Shown: piece by piece, positions 47,501-51,090 of the stretch
Layout: each line of letters starts with the position of its first letter
How positions within the stretch are numbered: position 1 is the first letter of the stretch
Source: Mesostigma viride
Taxonomy: Eukaryota; Streptophyta; Mesostigmatophyceae; Mesostigmatales; Mesostigmataceae
Direction of reading: 5' to 3'
NCBI GenBank assembly: GCA_009746045.1
Contig: RPFO01000027.1
Span: 6,076,509-6,140,508 of the forward strand
Length of the DNA stretch: 64,000 nt
The notes under the pieces: model-generated
The model's input: the letters and a program-made list of their open reading frames with translations, nothing else
The model's database searches: none
Told to the model about the DNA's origin: nothing
Position numbers and translations under genes: made by a program

Positions 47501-48242
47501 CTGGTGATGGTGGTGGGGTGAGCTGGAGACGTTCCCAGGTGGCATAAGTCCTAAAGTGGCAGCTGGGATGCGCCCCTCTAATAAGGGGAACGCATGAGGC
47601 TCCGCCCTGCGTCCGCCGGGAAACCGTAGCGGCCACACGGGGGCGGGAGGGGGGGCATCATCATGCCAACAAGAGCCCAGCATTCCAAGTGGTTGCGTTC
47701 CTACCACCAGGGCTGGAAACGGCCTGGGTGGCCAGAGATGGAGATGTGGGACAAGATTGGACCAAGGGGGCATCTGCTGGGCCCCCTTTGTTCAATCTTA
47801 CAAGCTAGGCCTAACTTGACAATGACTTGTACAACGATTTTGAGGGTGTAGCTAGGCTCAACTGTTAAAGCCTGCACACACTTATTGTAATAAACTTGTT
47901 TCTCTGGTAGGAAGGCACTCCAATGGACCTTAGCTTCAGCACCTATAAGGAGATTTAGATGGTGTGTGCATGGAGCAAGTAAAGGCTAACTGGACATGGT
48001 AAAACCCTTCATCCTGTGGTTGCTAACCAGTTTGCCACGCAATGCCCATGCTTTTGATTTTTGCACGTTGGATGGTCCCTGCAGAGTCGGCCGAGTGCTT
48101 GCTGAACACGGATTGTAACGATGGCCAGTTCTGCACCCTTGACAAGTGTCGCGACGGGAAGTGTGTCAGCGAGCCAGATCCTCTGCTCTGTCGCTTTGGA
48201 GAAGTTTGTGATGAGGAGGCAAATATCTGCAGAGCACCTTGA
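2773..48242 (+). CDS. Giant multi-exon secreted protein: six choice-of-anchor-E-like modules, Cys-rich modules, beta-propeller-like C-terminus (5' incomplete)
   Basis: Seventeen exons can be chained: 2773-2846, 3436-4042, 5928-6007, 14189-14807, 20716-20789, 21665-22265, 34281-34366, 34967-35534, 35935-36360, 36977-37050, 37623-38154, 40382-40455, 40992-41733, 42745-43161, 44496-45430, 45655-46081 and 48085-48242. All introns fit GT-AG except the last, which is GC-AG. Every junction keeps frame, giving about 2,164 residues ending in TGA at 48240. The order is six repeats of an anchor-E-like beta domain plus Pro-rich linker, with a Cys-rich module after repeats 4 and 6, then a propeller-like region and a Cys-rich tail. 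Linkers of PPSPP type suggest hydroxyproline-rich extracellular matrix protein (inference). Transcript support would be needed to exclude several adjacent genes, but uniform phases and the lack of any stop or start between modules favour one gene. The 5' end is missing. Confidence 0.8.
4433..4683 (+). repeat. (GGA)n microsatellite, about 250 bp
   Basis: A near-perfect GGA tract of about 83 units has a single interruption (gagaagg near 4579). It lies in the intron after module 1 and forms a purine-only plus strand. The poly-Gly, poly-Glu and poly-Arg frames it creates are not genes. Confidence 0.97.
5222..5442. mobile_element. Palindromic (foldback) MITE, 221 bp
   Basis: The two arms are near-perfect inverted repeats around a centre at about 5332 (gttcacgtgaac). 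The ends are TTATTATAAATAGTGACGG and its complement. The motif AAATAGTGACGGA occurs four times, terminally and internally in each arm, next to a conserved ggncctaattgccca block. It has no coding capacity. It is a non-autonomous DNA element by structure, with superfamily unknown. It sits in the intron between modules 1 and 2. Confidence 0.85.
5928..14807 (+). CDS. Anchor-E module 2 (exons 5928-6007 and 14189-14807, split by an 8.2-kb repeat-filled intron)
   Basis: The short exon (80 nt) is the most diverged of the six: CTQTMSSSWYNTYGPF then YAVPTN. It keeps the Cys, the YGP and the final Asn before the phase-0 donor. The long exon begins WQKTLAVPQFDRGCGTL and has YESLEPNG, LTLKLGAVIEVRRSTAAGG, YDNVMDFGGTSGATF and FQTNASATITVQYF. 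About 40 Pro-rich residues with Ala and Arg breaks follow before the gtaagt donor. The intron between the halves holds repeat X1 with the GGGC/GGGT array, repeat X2 and DIRS element A. Despite this, both exons keep splice sites and reading frame, so the module appears functional. Confidence 0.75.
6101..7764 (+). repeat. Repeat family X copy 1, containing the expanded GGGC/GGGT array
   Basis: The family's left end is GTGCTGAAGCTAAGGTCCAT and the right end has tataaaatgagcagaagctcag. Between them are gcctagccatgtaccctc, the array, aaggcctccctacgttcacc, and cggcagatc. The same order of blocks recurs in all family copies in this window. No protein is encoded. The class is unknown (non-autonomous), and no terminal inverted repeat is obvious. 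Confidence 0.75.
6304..7479 (+). repeat. GGGC/GGGT tetranucleotide array, about 1.18 kb
   Basis: About 290 units occur as blocks: GGGC-rich (to about 6776), GGGT, GGGC (about 6899-6927), GGGT, GGGC (about 7011-7036) and GGGT to the end. TTA interruptions occur at 6851, 6956 and 7197, each followed by runs of four or more G. The plus strand is an extreme G-quadruplex candidate. Gly/Arg/Trp and Pro/Thr/His frames across it are artefacts. Confidence 0.97.
7766..8405 (+). repeat. Repeat family X copy 2, left part
   Basis: It starts directly after copy 1 with ggtgcgggagctcaggtcca, follows the family through the cccggcggac block, and stops at ttaaatggtatatttg, where DIRS element A begins. The right part of a family X copy resumes at about 12590, so this looks like one copy split by insertion. 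Confidence 0.65.
8679..9858 (+). pseudogene. DIRS element A gag-like reading frame, frameshifted
   Basis: It starts MTSATVTAPERTFKAKIK, then CTPEEAATAVQNILGAGFWL and AEKVMDALEERGF. The alternative frame carries MADLDGNTGRLLGTE and LLSNMLEAVLPGMLNYAESV. Frame one returns for GKSIRASIMLTMHGN, RRMLILQMAGILDTIVKDF and LELAKAEHLAKLITACQLVD. A third frame ends HKLKQSPGKKKGQ, SNNNNRSKGAV and a stop at 9858. Element B has the same blocks, so the three-frame layout is an inherited decayed gag. I infer gag from position before RT. No zinc knuckle is seen. Confidence 0.55.
9992..11697 (+). pseudogene. DIRS element A reverse transcriptase/RNase H region, frameshifted and truncated
   Basis: Blocks in successive frames are QQAALDEIDDVCRSFVRRNG, KPDSRIRLIVDSHRGNMPLP (template-grip-like), LSDLDSYYNRLCLP (motif A-like), CWPMGNKLAVAVAQCV (motif B-like), HAVTIDDLHFNHGAS (motif C-like, IDD where most families have Y.DD), and LSGRVIASDASSSGGGLVYI (start of RNase H, first catalytic Asp). 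At least three frame changes are needed, and they are at the same places as in element B. After about 11697 it diverges. Confidence 0.6.
11698..12589. other. Intergenic/intronic stretch without recognisable feature
   Basis: It lies between the truncated DIRS element A and the resumed family X sequence. No frame with recognisable content is seen. It may include the true 3' part of a rearranged element. Confidence 0.4.
12590..13597 (+). repeat. Repeat family X copy 2, right part
   Basis: It shares the blocks cagccgctgccattggtgca, ctgaaaaacacccttctg, cagggctctccgcc, gactttcgaaatcaaagtca, ggcctccctacgttcacc and aaaatgagcagaagctcag with the full copy at 26141-27823. It is probably the continuation of the copy interrupted at 8405. 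Confidence 0.65.
13826..13955 (+). repeat. Intronic CCACCGANGTGA-type short motif cluster, copy 1
   Basis: Degenerate repeats of CCACCgNNGTGAaat/caccgaggtgagt lie in the intron before the long exon of module 2. A closely similar cluster is at 21180-21355 before module 3. Confidence 0.55.
15137..16311 (+). pseudogene. DIRS element B gag-like reading frame, frameshifted
   Basis: It starts MTTTVTALDRNVIAKCKK, then CTPKEAATAVQEILGVGVWL. A stop follows AALEES, and the next frame continues GFISDWDGEEALVDVLAAQL. Later blocks are GKSIRASIILSIQGGG and LALQMAGILDTMVTEFSYW, then EVILELAEAEYLAKLIAACQ, and the last frame ends NNNNRSKGAVPPSAASSSAT. It is more diverged from element A than the RT region is. 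Function as gag is inferred from position. Confidence 0.55.
16443..18636 (+). pseudogene. DIRS element B reverse transcriptase/RNase H region with frameshifts
   Basis: Blocks across frames include QQAALDEIDDVCRSFVRRNG, KPDSRIRLIVDSRRGNMPLP, LSDLDSYYNRLCLP, CWPMGNKLAVAVAQCVHQ and VTIDDLHFTHGAPVDG. Then come DKVVRATAEQAGVQAVGVIH and RELSSVLGKWVWMHLAVVP (thumb/connection). The RNase H core is ASDASSSGGG, YNHINVREAIA, VVRLVDSRAVVGAFV and VATDHNPADKASRR, carrying D, E, D and D catalytic positions. An in-frame TAG (18331) interrupts the RNase H. Shifts at about 17530 and 18130 match element A where comparable. Catalytic residues are preserved although the frames are broken. Confidence 0.65.
18460..18486 (+). 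other. 2A-like GDVHPNPGP motif
   Basis: In the RNase H frame, just after PADKASRRGAWIPDLTRW, the codons read GDVHPNPGP. The 2A ribosome-skipping consensus is D-V/I-E-x-N-P-G-P. Here His replaces Glu. GD(V/I)HPNPGP is also frequent in LINE proteins. It lies between RNase H and recombinase coding regions. Confidence 0.45.
18461..19201 (+). CDS. DIRS element B tyrosine recombinase
   Basis: The frame shows the full tyrosine recombinase signature. Arg lies in YLRISEALGLRVRDV, Lys in LRNPKTAQGAAQHVLV, HxxR in HNLRHGGATHDAI, Trp in LRGRWASALS, and the nucleophile Tyr in TRYFG. This enzyme integrates DIRS-type circular cDNA, in contrast to the DDE integrase of LTR elements. There is no ATG before the catalytic core, and it lies +1 relative to the RNase H frame. 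It would therefore need frameshifting, splicing or a lost start. The conserved part begins near 18590. It is about 200 residues and unbroken to the stop. Confidence 0.8.
   Translation: MTCIPILGLRAAALFRLSALRLRPGGSLCYFTALLLVSRRQVHLSVLIIVAVQQYLRISEALGLRVRDVAHLGHPFLAQGPTAGALVLRNPKTAQGAAQHVLVRDPLSLSLLRHLTAGQPPDALIFRGLACSQSRQQWEAVQARMGIPGMSSFHNLRHGGATHDAIAGESREAIQLRGRWASALSVTRYFGLHWGLMGQDFLPALWAQALVFFTRRFFGATSVASSFDVFQLSSLVLQLSTDLILV
19283..19810 (-). repeat. Repeat family X copy 10, within DIRS element B
   Basis: On the plus strand it reads ttgctcattttatagttat, cgggctcaacagggaccgac, cccacccaccctcgttgctg and tactccaatggtccatgg, i.e. the reverse complement of the family blocks. It separates the recombinase region from the presumed 3' end of element B. 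Confidence 0.6.
20081..20715. other. Intron remainder before module 3, nothing recognised
   Basis: Only short frames without recognisable content are present up to the acceptor at 20715. Confidence 0.4.
20716..22265 (+). CDS. Anchor-E module 3 (exons 20716-20789 and 21665-22265)
   Basis: The short exon encodes CSQSTNVDGTVGTF and SYGPAPTY. The long exon opens WSRTFAVSQFDRACGTL, nearly identical to module 1 through SVSITFVGGVSGVGAYESLEP. It then diverges after the DFGGTSGATY turn (LTATSSNNTILTTSIGGF). Its linker mixes Pro with Ser, Arg and Tyr and ends PPLPAD before the gtgagt donor. Modules 1 and 3 share exon and flanking intron sequence more closely than either does with 4-6, so one is probably a recent copy of the other. 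The 12-kb intron that follows (22266-34280) is almost entirely repeats. Confidence 0.8.
21180..21355 (+). repeat. Intronic CCACCGANGTGA-type short motif cluster, copy 2
   Basis: It contains gtgccaccgaggtgagtttg and gttccaccgacgtgaaatc plus weaker copies, parallel to 13826-13955. Both clusters lie a few hundred bases before a long anchor-E exon. Confidence 0.55.
22503..23105 (+). repeat. Repeat family X copy 3 (short form)
   Basis: It shares gtccattagaaattggagtg, gcctagccacaccatc, the two-unit gggt tract, ccctccctac and cggcagatcggccccct with the family. The internal block is missing. Confidence 0.6.
23107..24105 (+). repeat. Repeat family X copy 4 (diverged)
   Basis: It begins ggatggtcgaacttgaggct, continues with gcctagccacaccatcgaaa, ggggcccagcatatgcccc and a degenerate internal block, and ends near gcgagctgcaaaatggcttt. 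It abuts an inverted copy. Confidence 0.5.
24106..25500 (-). repeat. Repeat family X copy 5, inverted and diverged
   Basis: It starts ttgttgagctttgctcaatg, continues cggacgggctcaaacctgcc and gggaggcctcttttcagct, and later includes ccgggaaaccgtatagcgg and ctggcacgagatggg. It forms a head-to-head arrangement with copy 4. Confidence 0.5.
25627..26134 (+). repeat. Repeat family X copy 6 (short form)
   Basis: It starts aggtgctgaagctaaggtcc, includes gggtgggtgggtgggtggg (25828-25846), the minimal form of the array expanded in copy 1, and ends aaaatgagcagatagctca. It directly precedes copy 7 head-to-tail. Confidence 0.75.
26141..27823 (+). repeat. Repeat family X copy 7 (full length)
   Basis: At about 1.68 kb this is the most complete plus-strand copy, running from gtgctgaagctaagctgtcc to aatgagcagatagctcaaaa. 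It has internal blocks cgctacggtctcccggcgg, cgcaccccccctcgaggggg and cagggctctccgccaaaacc. No long frame is conserved between it and copy 11, so it appears non-coding. Confidence 0.75.
27870..28310 (-). mobile_element. Internally deleted DIRS derivative
   Basis: Read on the minus strand, 28310-28087 matches the 5' leaders of DIRS elements A and B (gctatgct..., A/T run, gctataaaaggtgggcttcc). The adjoining 28080-27870 matches the 3' segment of element B at 19850-20080. A short gggt tract marks the junction. All coding sequence is missing. Confidence 0.65.
28359..29935 (+). repeat. Repeat family Y copy 1 (long form)
   Basis: It runs from ggttttctctgaatatattt to gggagcttagtgatctt. It holds about 840 bp (about 28966-29806) that are absent from copies 2 and 3. 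The only frames (e.g. minus 29158-28883) have no recognisable domain. Class is unknown. Confidence 0.7.
29936..30690 (+). repeat. Repeat family Y copy 2 (internally deleted), directly abutting copy 1
   Basis: Near-identical to copy 1 over about 600 bp at the left and 130 bp at the right. The interior is replaced by a short ccctccctcccaccc filler. The end of copy 1 and start of copy 2 touch. Confidence 0.75.
30820..31330 (-). repeat. Repeat family X copy 8 (inverted)
   Basis: It contains caagccctggtcggggctt, gggaaaccgtagcggccaca and gcctagcacacaaaaatg, as in copies 5 and 9. Confidence 0.55.
31376..31935 (-). repeat. Repeat family X copy 9 (inverted, short form)
   Basis: It starts tgttgagcttcgctcatttt, includes cacccacccacccacgctgc, and ends actccaatggaccaaaaac. 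Its right half is nearly identical to the end of copy 8 (about 31190-31370), so these two are close in age. Confidence 0.65.
31936..33220. other. Intronic stretch without recognised feature
   Basis: One plus frame (32748-33140, 130 codons) has no recognisable motif and no homologue elsewhere in the window. I see nothing else of note. Confidence 0.4.
33221..33845 (+). repeat. Repeat family Y copy 3 (internally deleted, diverged)
   Basis: It has the same internal deletion junction as copy 2 (ccctccgtcccaccctggag) but many substitutions, so it is an older member of the deleted subfamily. Confidence 0.7.
34281..35534 (+). CDS. Anchor-E module 4 (exons 34281-34366 and 34967-35534)
   Basis: The short exon is the longest (86 nt) and has an insertion: CSQSITWNTENGGYYERSDS then YGPAPTN. 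The long exon has WQRTLAVSQFDRGCGTL, YESLEPDRYYVTLNL and YDNVLDFAGNSGRNF in place of the usual FGGTSGATF, then SIGEFISATAGTVGQVYF. Its linker is an almost pure proline run encoded by a perfect CCG repeat at about 35468-35514, probably a length-variable tract. The donor is gtgagtgg. It is followed after only 400 bp by the first Cys-rich exon. Confidence 0.78.
35468..35514 (+). repeat. (CCG)n coding microsatellite
   Basis: About 15 perfect CCG units encode the poly-Pro linker of module 4. This differs from the mixed Pro codons used in the other linkers. Confidence 0.9.
35935..36360 (+). CDS. Cys-rich module A exon
   Basis: This is a symmetric phase-1 exon (acceptor tcag, donor gttggc) of about 142 codons. 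It reads SYNFAVRLLDFSGWDNRCQW, then CPNVTTCSVGGASSTCCPCL, a hydrophobic stretch, and CTNLTYGCMLDSFFRLFVQC. It ends with a short PP.SPPSP linker. It is a paralogue of the exon at 42745-43161, sharing TTC.VG..S..CCPCL and the spacing of later Cys residues. I do not recognise the family. At least ten Cys suggest a disulphide-bonded extracellular domain. Phase fit to the flanking modules supports its place in the same transcript. Confidence 0.7.
36977..38154 (+). CDS. Anchor-E module 5 (exons 36977-37050 and 37623-38154)
   Basis: The short exon encodes CTQSINADRTVGTF and YSYGPVQVD. The long exon starts WQRTLAVPQFDRGCGTL and continues SVSISFVGGVSGKASVENLE, VTLNLAARIVVSRSSEAGG, FLDFGGGSGRLFD and TTLTTNIDEFLSATAGTVGQ. 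It is the most diverged long exon and has the shortest linker, about 15 residues ending SPPPLSPLPPF. The donor is gtacgt. The intron that follows (38155-40381) contains a short GGGC repeat and a poly-C/CA tract but no recognised gene. Confidence 0.75.
38155..40381 (+). other. 2.2-kb intron between modules 5 and 6
   Basis: It holds a (GGGC)9 tract (about 39427-39463) and a C13 run followed by CA repeats (about 39781-39804). No gene or repeat family from elsewhere in the window is recognised. Confidence 0.55.
40382..41733 (+). CDS. Anchor-E module 6 (exons 40382-40455 and 40992-41733)
   Basis: The short exon reads CSQTIKTDGTVGPFIDSFG then LVRTN. The long exon begins WIRTLTVSQFDRGCGTL and continues SVSISFIGGVSGGAAYESLQ, YDNVLDFGGTSGATF, SGLSATRSNSTTLTTNLGEF and FQTNASATITVLY. 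It carries the longest Pro-rich linker of the six, about 80 residues of SPPPP, YPPPPPSPP and PQPP repeats, encoded by CCGCCA/CCGCCG repeats on one strand. The donor is gtgagtgg in phase 1. Confidence 0.8.
42050..42665 (+). repeat. Degenerate tandem duplication in intron after module 6
   Basis: The blocks cctttcctgtacttgaaa, gttgcaaaaga and cctcacaat...gacgagcc occur in the same order twice, about 320 bp apart (42063/42381, 42148/42470, 42271/42603). This is a diverged two-copy tandem repeat. Confidence 0.45.
42745..43161 (+). CDS. Cys-rich module B exon
   Basis: This phase-1-in, phase-1-out exon of about 139 codons starts with a short PPPIVDPPAPPP stretch. It then reads YDLVNVIDGDTACDFPSYLQ, CPSTTCGVGTFSRPCCPCL, CRSLVVGGCPVRAYLDAMKAC and ends GLEAII before gtgcgtgc. 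It aligns with module A by its Cys pattern, which sets these two apart from the anchor-E repeats. The family is not recognised. It joins by a 1.3-kb intron (with a CCCT microsatellite and a LINE 3' fragment) to the propeller region. Confidence 0.7.
43792..43991 (+). repeat. (CCCT)n microsatellite, about 200 bp
   Basis: About 50 CCCT units with one phase slip near 43831 lie in the intron between Cys-rich module B and the propeller exons. The Leu/Pro/Ser and Arg/Glu/Gly frames across it are artefacts. Confidence 0.96.
44095..44297 (-). mobile_element. LINE 3'-end fragment (family Z copy 1)
   Basis: On the minus strand it runs from cggagccccc through gcatacggcattcatag-type sequence to the CACGTG hairpin (44124-44142) and an ATTA-rich tail. 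It matches the last 200 bp of the longer copies at 48957-49945, 56886-57523 and 57722-58607. Confidence 0.7.
44496..46081 (+). CDS. Beta-propeller-like secreted domain (exons 44496-45430 and 45655-46081)
   Basis: The two exons (phase-0 junction, 224-bp intron) encode about 453 residues. Recognisable blocks are ALAVGPNHVITVV, TLYDHLADRWLIMELA, YGLLYRGFTIALP, KIAVMPDAYYLG, YALDRARYITG, CFEQPGSATRL, SRLVYRSFDDHESLLATFTV, WVELQRA, RWHGSAAMDRSGDIALGYSL, YYTGRGALAPYG and SAMAVDPVDGCRFYF. In my knowledge these match a family of bacterial secreted or surface proteins with a propeller-like fold (the patterns ..DPSVVYD..a.RW, FGDHESLVVNHTV, RWMGSIAMDkaGNIALGYS and MSVDPvDDCTFWYT). Function in that family is not established. 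The second exon ends CACAG at 46081, followed by gcaagt, a GC donor whose phase fits the exon at 48085. Confidence 0.75.
46082..48084 (+). other. GC-AG intron
   Basis: The donor is CACAG followed by gcaagt and the acceptor is ccctgcag. It is the only non-GT donor among the sixteen inferred introns. It contains the full-length minus-strand repeat X11 (about 46237-47947). Confidence 0.6.
46237..47947 (-). repeat. Repeat family X copy 11 (full length, inverted)
   Basis: The plus strand starts ttgagctatctgctcatttt and ends ccaatggaccttagcttca. It is the inverse counterpart of copy 7 with all internal blocks in order (cccctcgagggggggtgcg, gaaaccgtagcggccacac). It lies within the GC-AG intron. Confidence 0.75.
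48085..48242 (+). CDS. C-terminal Cys-rich exon with stop codon
   Basis: After a tgcag acceptor the exon (phase 1 in) reads CLLNTDCNDGQFCTLDKC, GKCVSEPDPLLC and CDEEANICRAP, then TGA. The pattern C...dC.dg.fCt.d.C..G.Cv....C resembles short disulphide-rich repeats common at the ends of secreted bacterial and protist proteins. It is the only candidate that rescues the frame of the exon ending at 46081. Repeat X11 fills the intron between them. No clear TGTAA polyadenylation signal appears in the first 400 bases after the stop. Confidence 0.7.
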
Positions 48243-48956
48243 TGCTGAGCGGAGATTATTAAGGGGACAGGACATACCTAGAGGGCACTTTTTTGGAAAC
48301 CATACCTATGCATGTGCTAAAAATCCAAATATGATTGGGGACCATAAATATGATTTTTTAAAAAAAATTCCAACCACTTGAAGGAGGTACTGGCCCCTAC
48401 CATACGCCGGTAATGCGCTAAAAATAGAAAAAGACGCTATTTTAGTCACATTTTTTCTAGGACAATTGGCAAACATGTTGGGACCAAATCATATTTTCCC
48501 CTATAGTTCTCCCACTTTTGAGAAATTCTACCCAATTGGGACCAAGAATCGGATTTCTCTAAAAATAGTTTATAAAACAGAATGCGGGAAAGAAAGAGCC
48601 GCCACAACCTTGTGGCTGTACATGCAGAAAGGCTTGTTAGACGAATGGGGACGGCTTGTTGTTTACCGGGGAATCCTACTGGCAACTAGCTTTGCCTTTT
48701 GTAAGTCAGGCGCCGTTTGTTGGAACGGCCGGCCATGTGAGAGAATGCTGACGGACGTTGCGTCACAAAGCTGGAATAAAATCTTATTTAACCAGCACTC
48801 ACCAACTGATTGGTGTGCTGCTTGGTTGGGTAGTGTGTTCAGGTTTGCATTCGTATAGTGCACATGGCCTGACAGCTCAGACGTGTGACAGATGAGCTGG
48901 CTGGCTGAATATTAAATTGTCAGCGTTAGGATATTTCTGGTTTTCCCGTTTCCCAT
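48243..48956. other. Downstream region of the giant gene, repeat-like fragments
   Basis: The stretches aaggggacaggacatacct (48260) and ctcccacttttgagaaattc (48508) recur near 25505 and 27829. This region therefore shares short repeat fragments with the introns. No gene is seen. Confidence 0.4.
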
Positions 48957-49945
48957 TTTGACGGTACGCTTGATAAGCATACTTTGGCTGGACTGCCTGG
49001 CGCTCGAGGCTCGAGCGGTTGGTCTAGAAATCAGCCCAAAAACGGAGGCCCTGGCCCTCGGCATGGCAGGGCCCCCACCTACACTCCGCCTCTTAGACGA
49101 CACCGAGGTCCCCTACCCTACTTCAGGCCGCTTCAACTGAGCTGCTCGGCAGTTGGCTTCCCAACTGCGAGGACGACCTGACGACACGGATCGGCATGGC
49201 GTAGGCGCACCTCCATGACCACCGCCGCTGGTGGAGCAACCCCGCCCTACCCCGGATGGTCAAGCTCTTCAAGGTCGTCATTCTGACAATCCTGACCTAC
49301 GGCGCCGAGACCTGGACACTGACGCAGGAGCTGGAGCAACGACTCGATCGACGGCAACGTCACCAAGATGCTGCGCAAGGCCCTTAACATCCCCTTTGGT
49401 TTGCACATTAGTAATGAGGATTTGTACGCTGATTTGCCCTATGTTTCCCACATTATTAGGCACAGGCCCCTGGGCCTAGCCGGGCACCTGGCCCGCACAG
49501 ATCAGCTAGACTAATCAGATAGACTAGCTGGCACCAAACCTGCCCAACCTGGGCGATATGTCCTCACCTCCGAGTGGCATGCCCCAGGCCGCGCGTGGCA
49601 GGGCCGCCACCCGTGGACTTTTCGTGATAGACTCGGCATGGACATGTGCTACACTAGACGCGACGGGCTCAACACCCGGGCAGCCTCCTGGTTTGTCTGT
49701 ATAATATGGAGGCAGATGGTACGCAAGGATAGATGGCAAGTAGTGATGCAGGAGACCACCCCCAAGTCTGTGGGGGCTCCGCGTGTGACTGCGTATGGCA
49801 TTCATAGCGATTCGGGTCGTGGTGCCCACACCCCTGTAACTAGGACCTAGATAGCTTACACCATCCATTCCATCCCATGTTCCCCTCCCACTGAGGACAT
49901 ATGCTCACGTGACGCAGTCACGTGTCTATTAATTAATTAATCAAT
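48957..49945 (+). mobile_element. 5'-truncated LINE (family Z copy 2)
   Basis: It starts within the end of the reverse transcriptase (LWLDCLALEARAVGLEIS, very similar to the LINE at 51.2-56 kb). It continues with LTYGAETWTLTQELEQRL, NVTKMLRKALNIPFGLHISN and HRPLGLAGHLARTDQLD in shifting frames. It ends with the hairpin at 49906-49924 and an ATTAATTAATTAA tail. Several frameshifts mark it as dead. Confidence 0.75.
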
Positions 49946-49984
49946 TGATAAGCATGGCGGCGGGTTGTGACCCGTAATTGTTTC

Positions 49985-51090
49985 TTTGACTTGTACTCAC
50001 TGCAGCATGGTATGAGCGGCCCCGCTGCTGTGGCGGCGGGGCTAAAAAAAATTAGGCAAAGACCCCCGTCCTTGCTTGCTTATGAAGTCTTGGGCTTTGC
50101 GGCATCACGGCAGGTAGGGGCGGTTTGAACGGAACGGAAATTATGCGTTACCAATGTGCCAAGTGGTTCTGCATGGTTGGCACCTTGCTGGGCAGCGTCT
50201 CGGTGATCATATAAAGTGGGCTGGGCGCCCCGCCCCGGCTGCTGGTAATTCCAGCAGCGGAGCCAATCATGTCGACTAACCGCAGTCGAAGTCCGCAGCT
50301 AATGCGGAAATTGTGCGAAGGCTAATAGATTAATTTGGATTCCATGAGACTGCACTGGTTGTCAGTCAGCGGCCCACAGCCTAGGGCGCTGCATGGCGCT
50401 GCCTTCGGCTTGGCGCGCGGCCCTTTTTTGTTATGGGCCAACGAGGGATATAGGGGTGACGCGCGGCCGGCTAATTTCTTGCGTTCCGGAAGAAAATATA
50501 CTTGCCGGAAGAAAATAAACTCCCACAAAAGGAACCAAGTATAGGAGAGGCATCTCGGCTGGCAGTGGCAGTGCCTGGCCTTGTCGTTTCACTCCGCGCT
50601 CAGCACCCGGCAGGTAGCGGTTCAAACCCTGGTGGCACCGGAATGAGAAATTTCTGGGGTTTCATCTGGAATTACTTTTTGCTGAGGCGGCTCCGCGGAT
50701 TCGCTAACCTTATATTGTCGGGGCCCTTCGATCGTGGGTTATTATAGCCTTGTGCGGGCTGAGTCGCCATGAAGGAGATGTTGCGAAACGCCCCACTTTG
50801 TGGTCTTTTTTGGAAGCGGCTACCCTCGAGGCTGCTCGGAAGAAGGGCGGGTGTTCTCCTTAATATTTCTTTGTTCACTGTTATTATATTGGGGCAACAG
50901 TGATCCTATCAAGTTTTGTTTCCTGAACGGCGACAGTGCGGGGGAGGAGGGCAATGGCGCCAGGGACTGGGGTGGATTGCATGGGGGGCTCTTGCTCCTG
51001 CATGCGACTGATGCGAGGGAGACGATCTCGAGATGCCCTAAGTATTATTGTTTTCAAATTAAATGCTGGTTTTCTTTGGAGCTCGAGTGT
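49985..51090 (+). repeat. Distant relative of repeat family Y interior
   Basis: The stretches taattgtttctttgact, ccttgtcgtttcactccgc, gccttgtgcgggctgagtcg and aaattaaatgctggttttct parallel positions in the long form of Y (28959, 29511, 29692, 29900). Contents include a perfect 8-bp hairpin at 50238-50258 and a tRNA-B-box-like ggttcaaaccc at about 50618-50628. No gene is found. Confidence 0.4.

Noticed and set aside
50238-50258. 18S rRNA fragment (ggtaattccagc)
   Set aside because: The match is only about 12 bases, is part of a perfect hairpin, and flanking sequence does not continue as rRNA.
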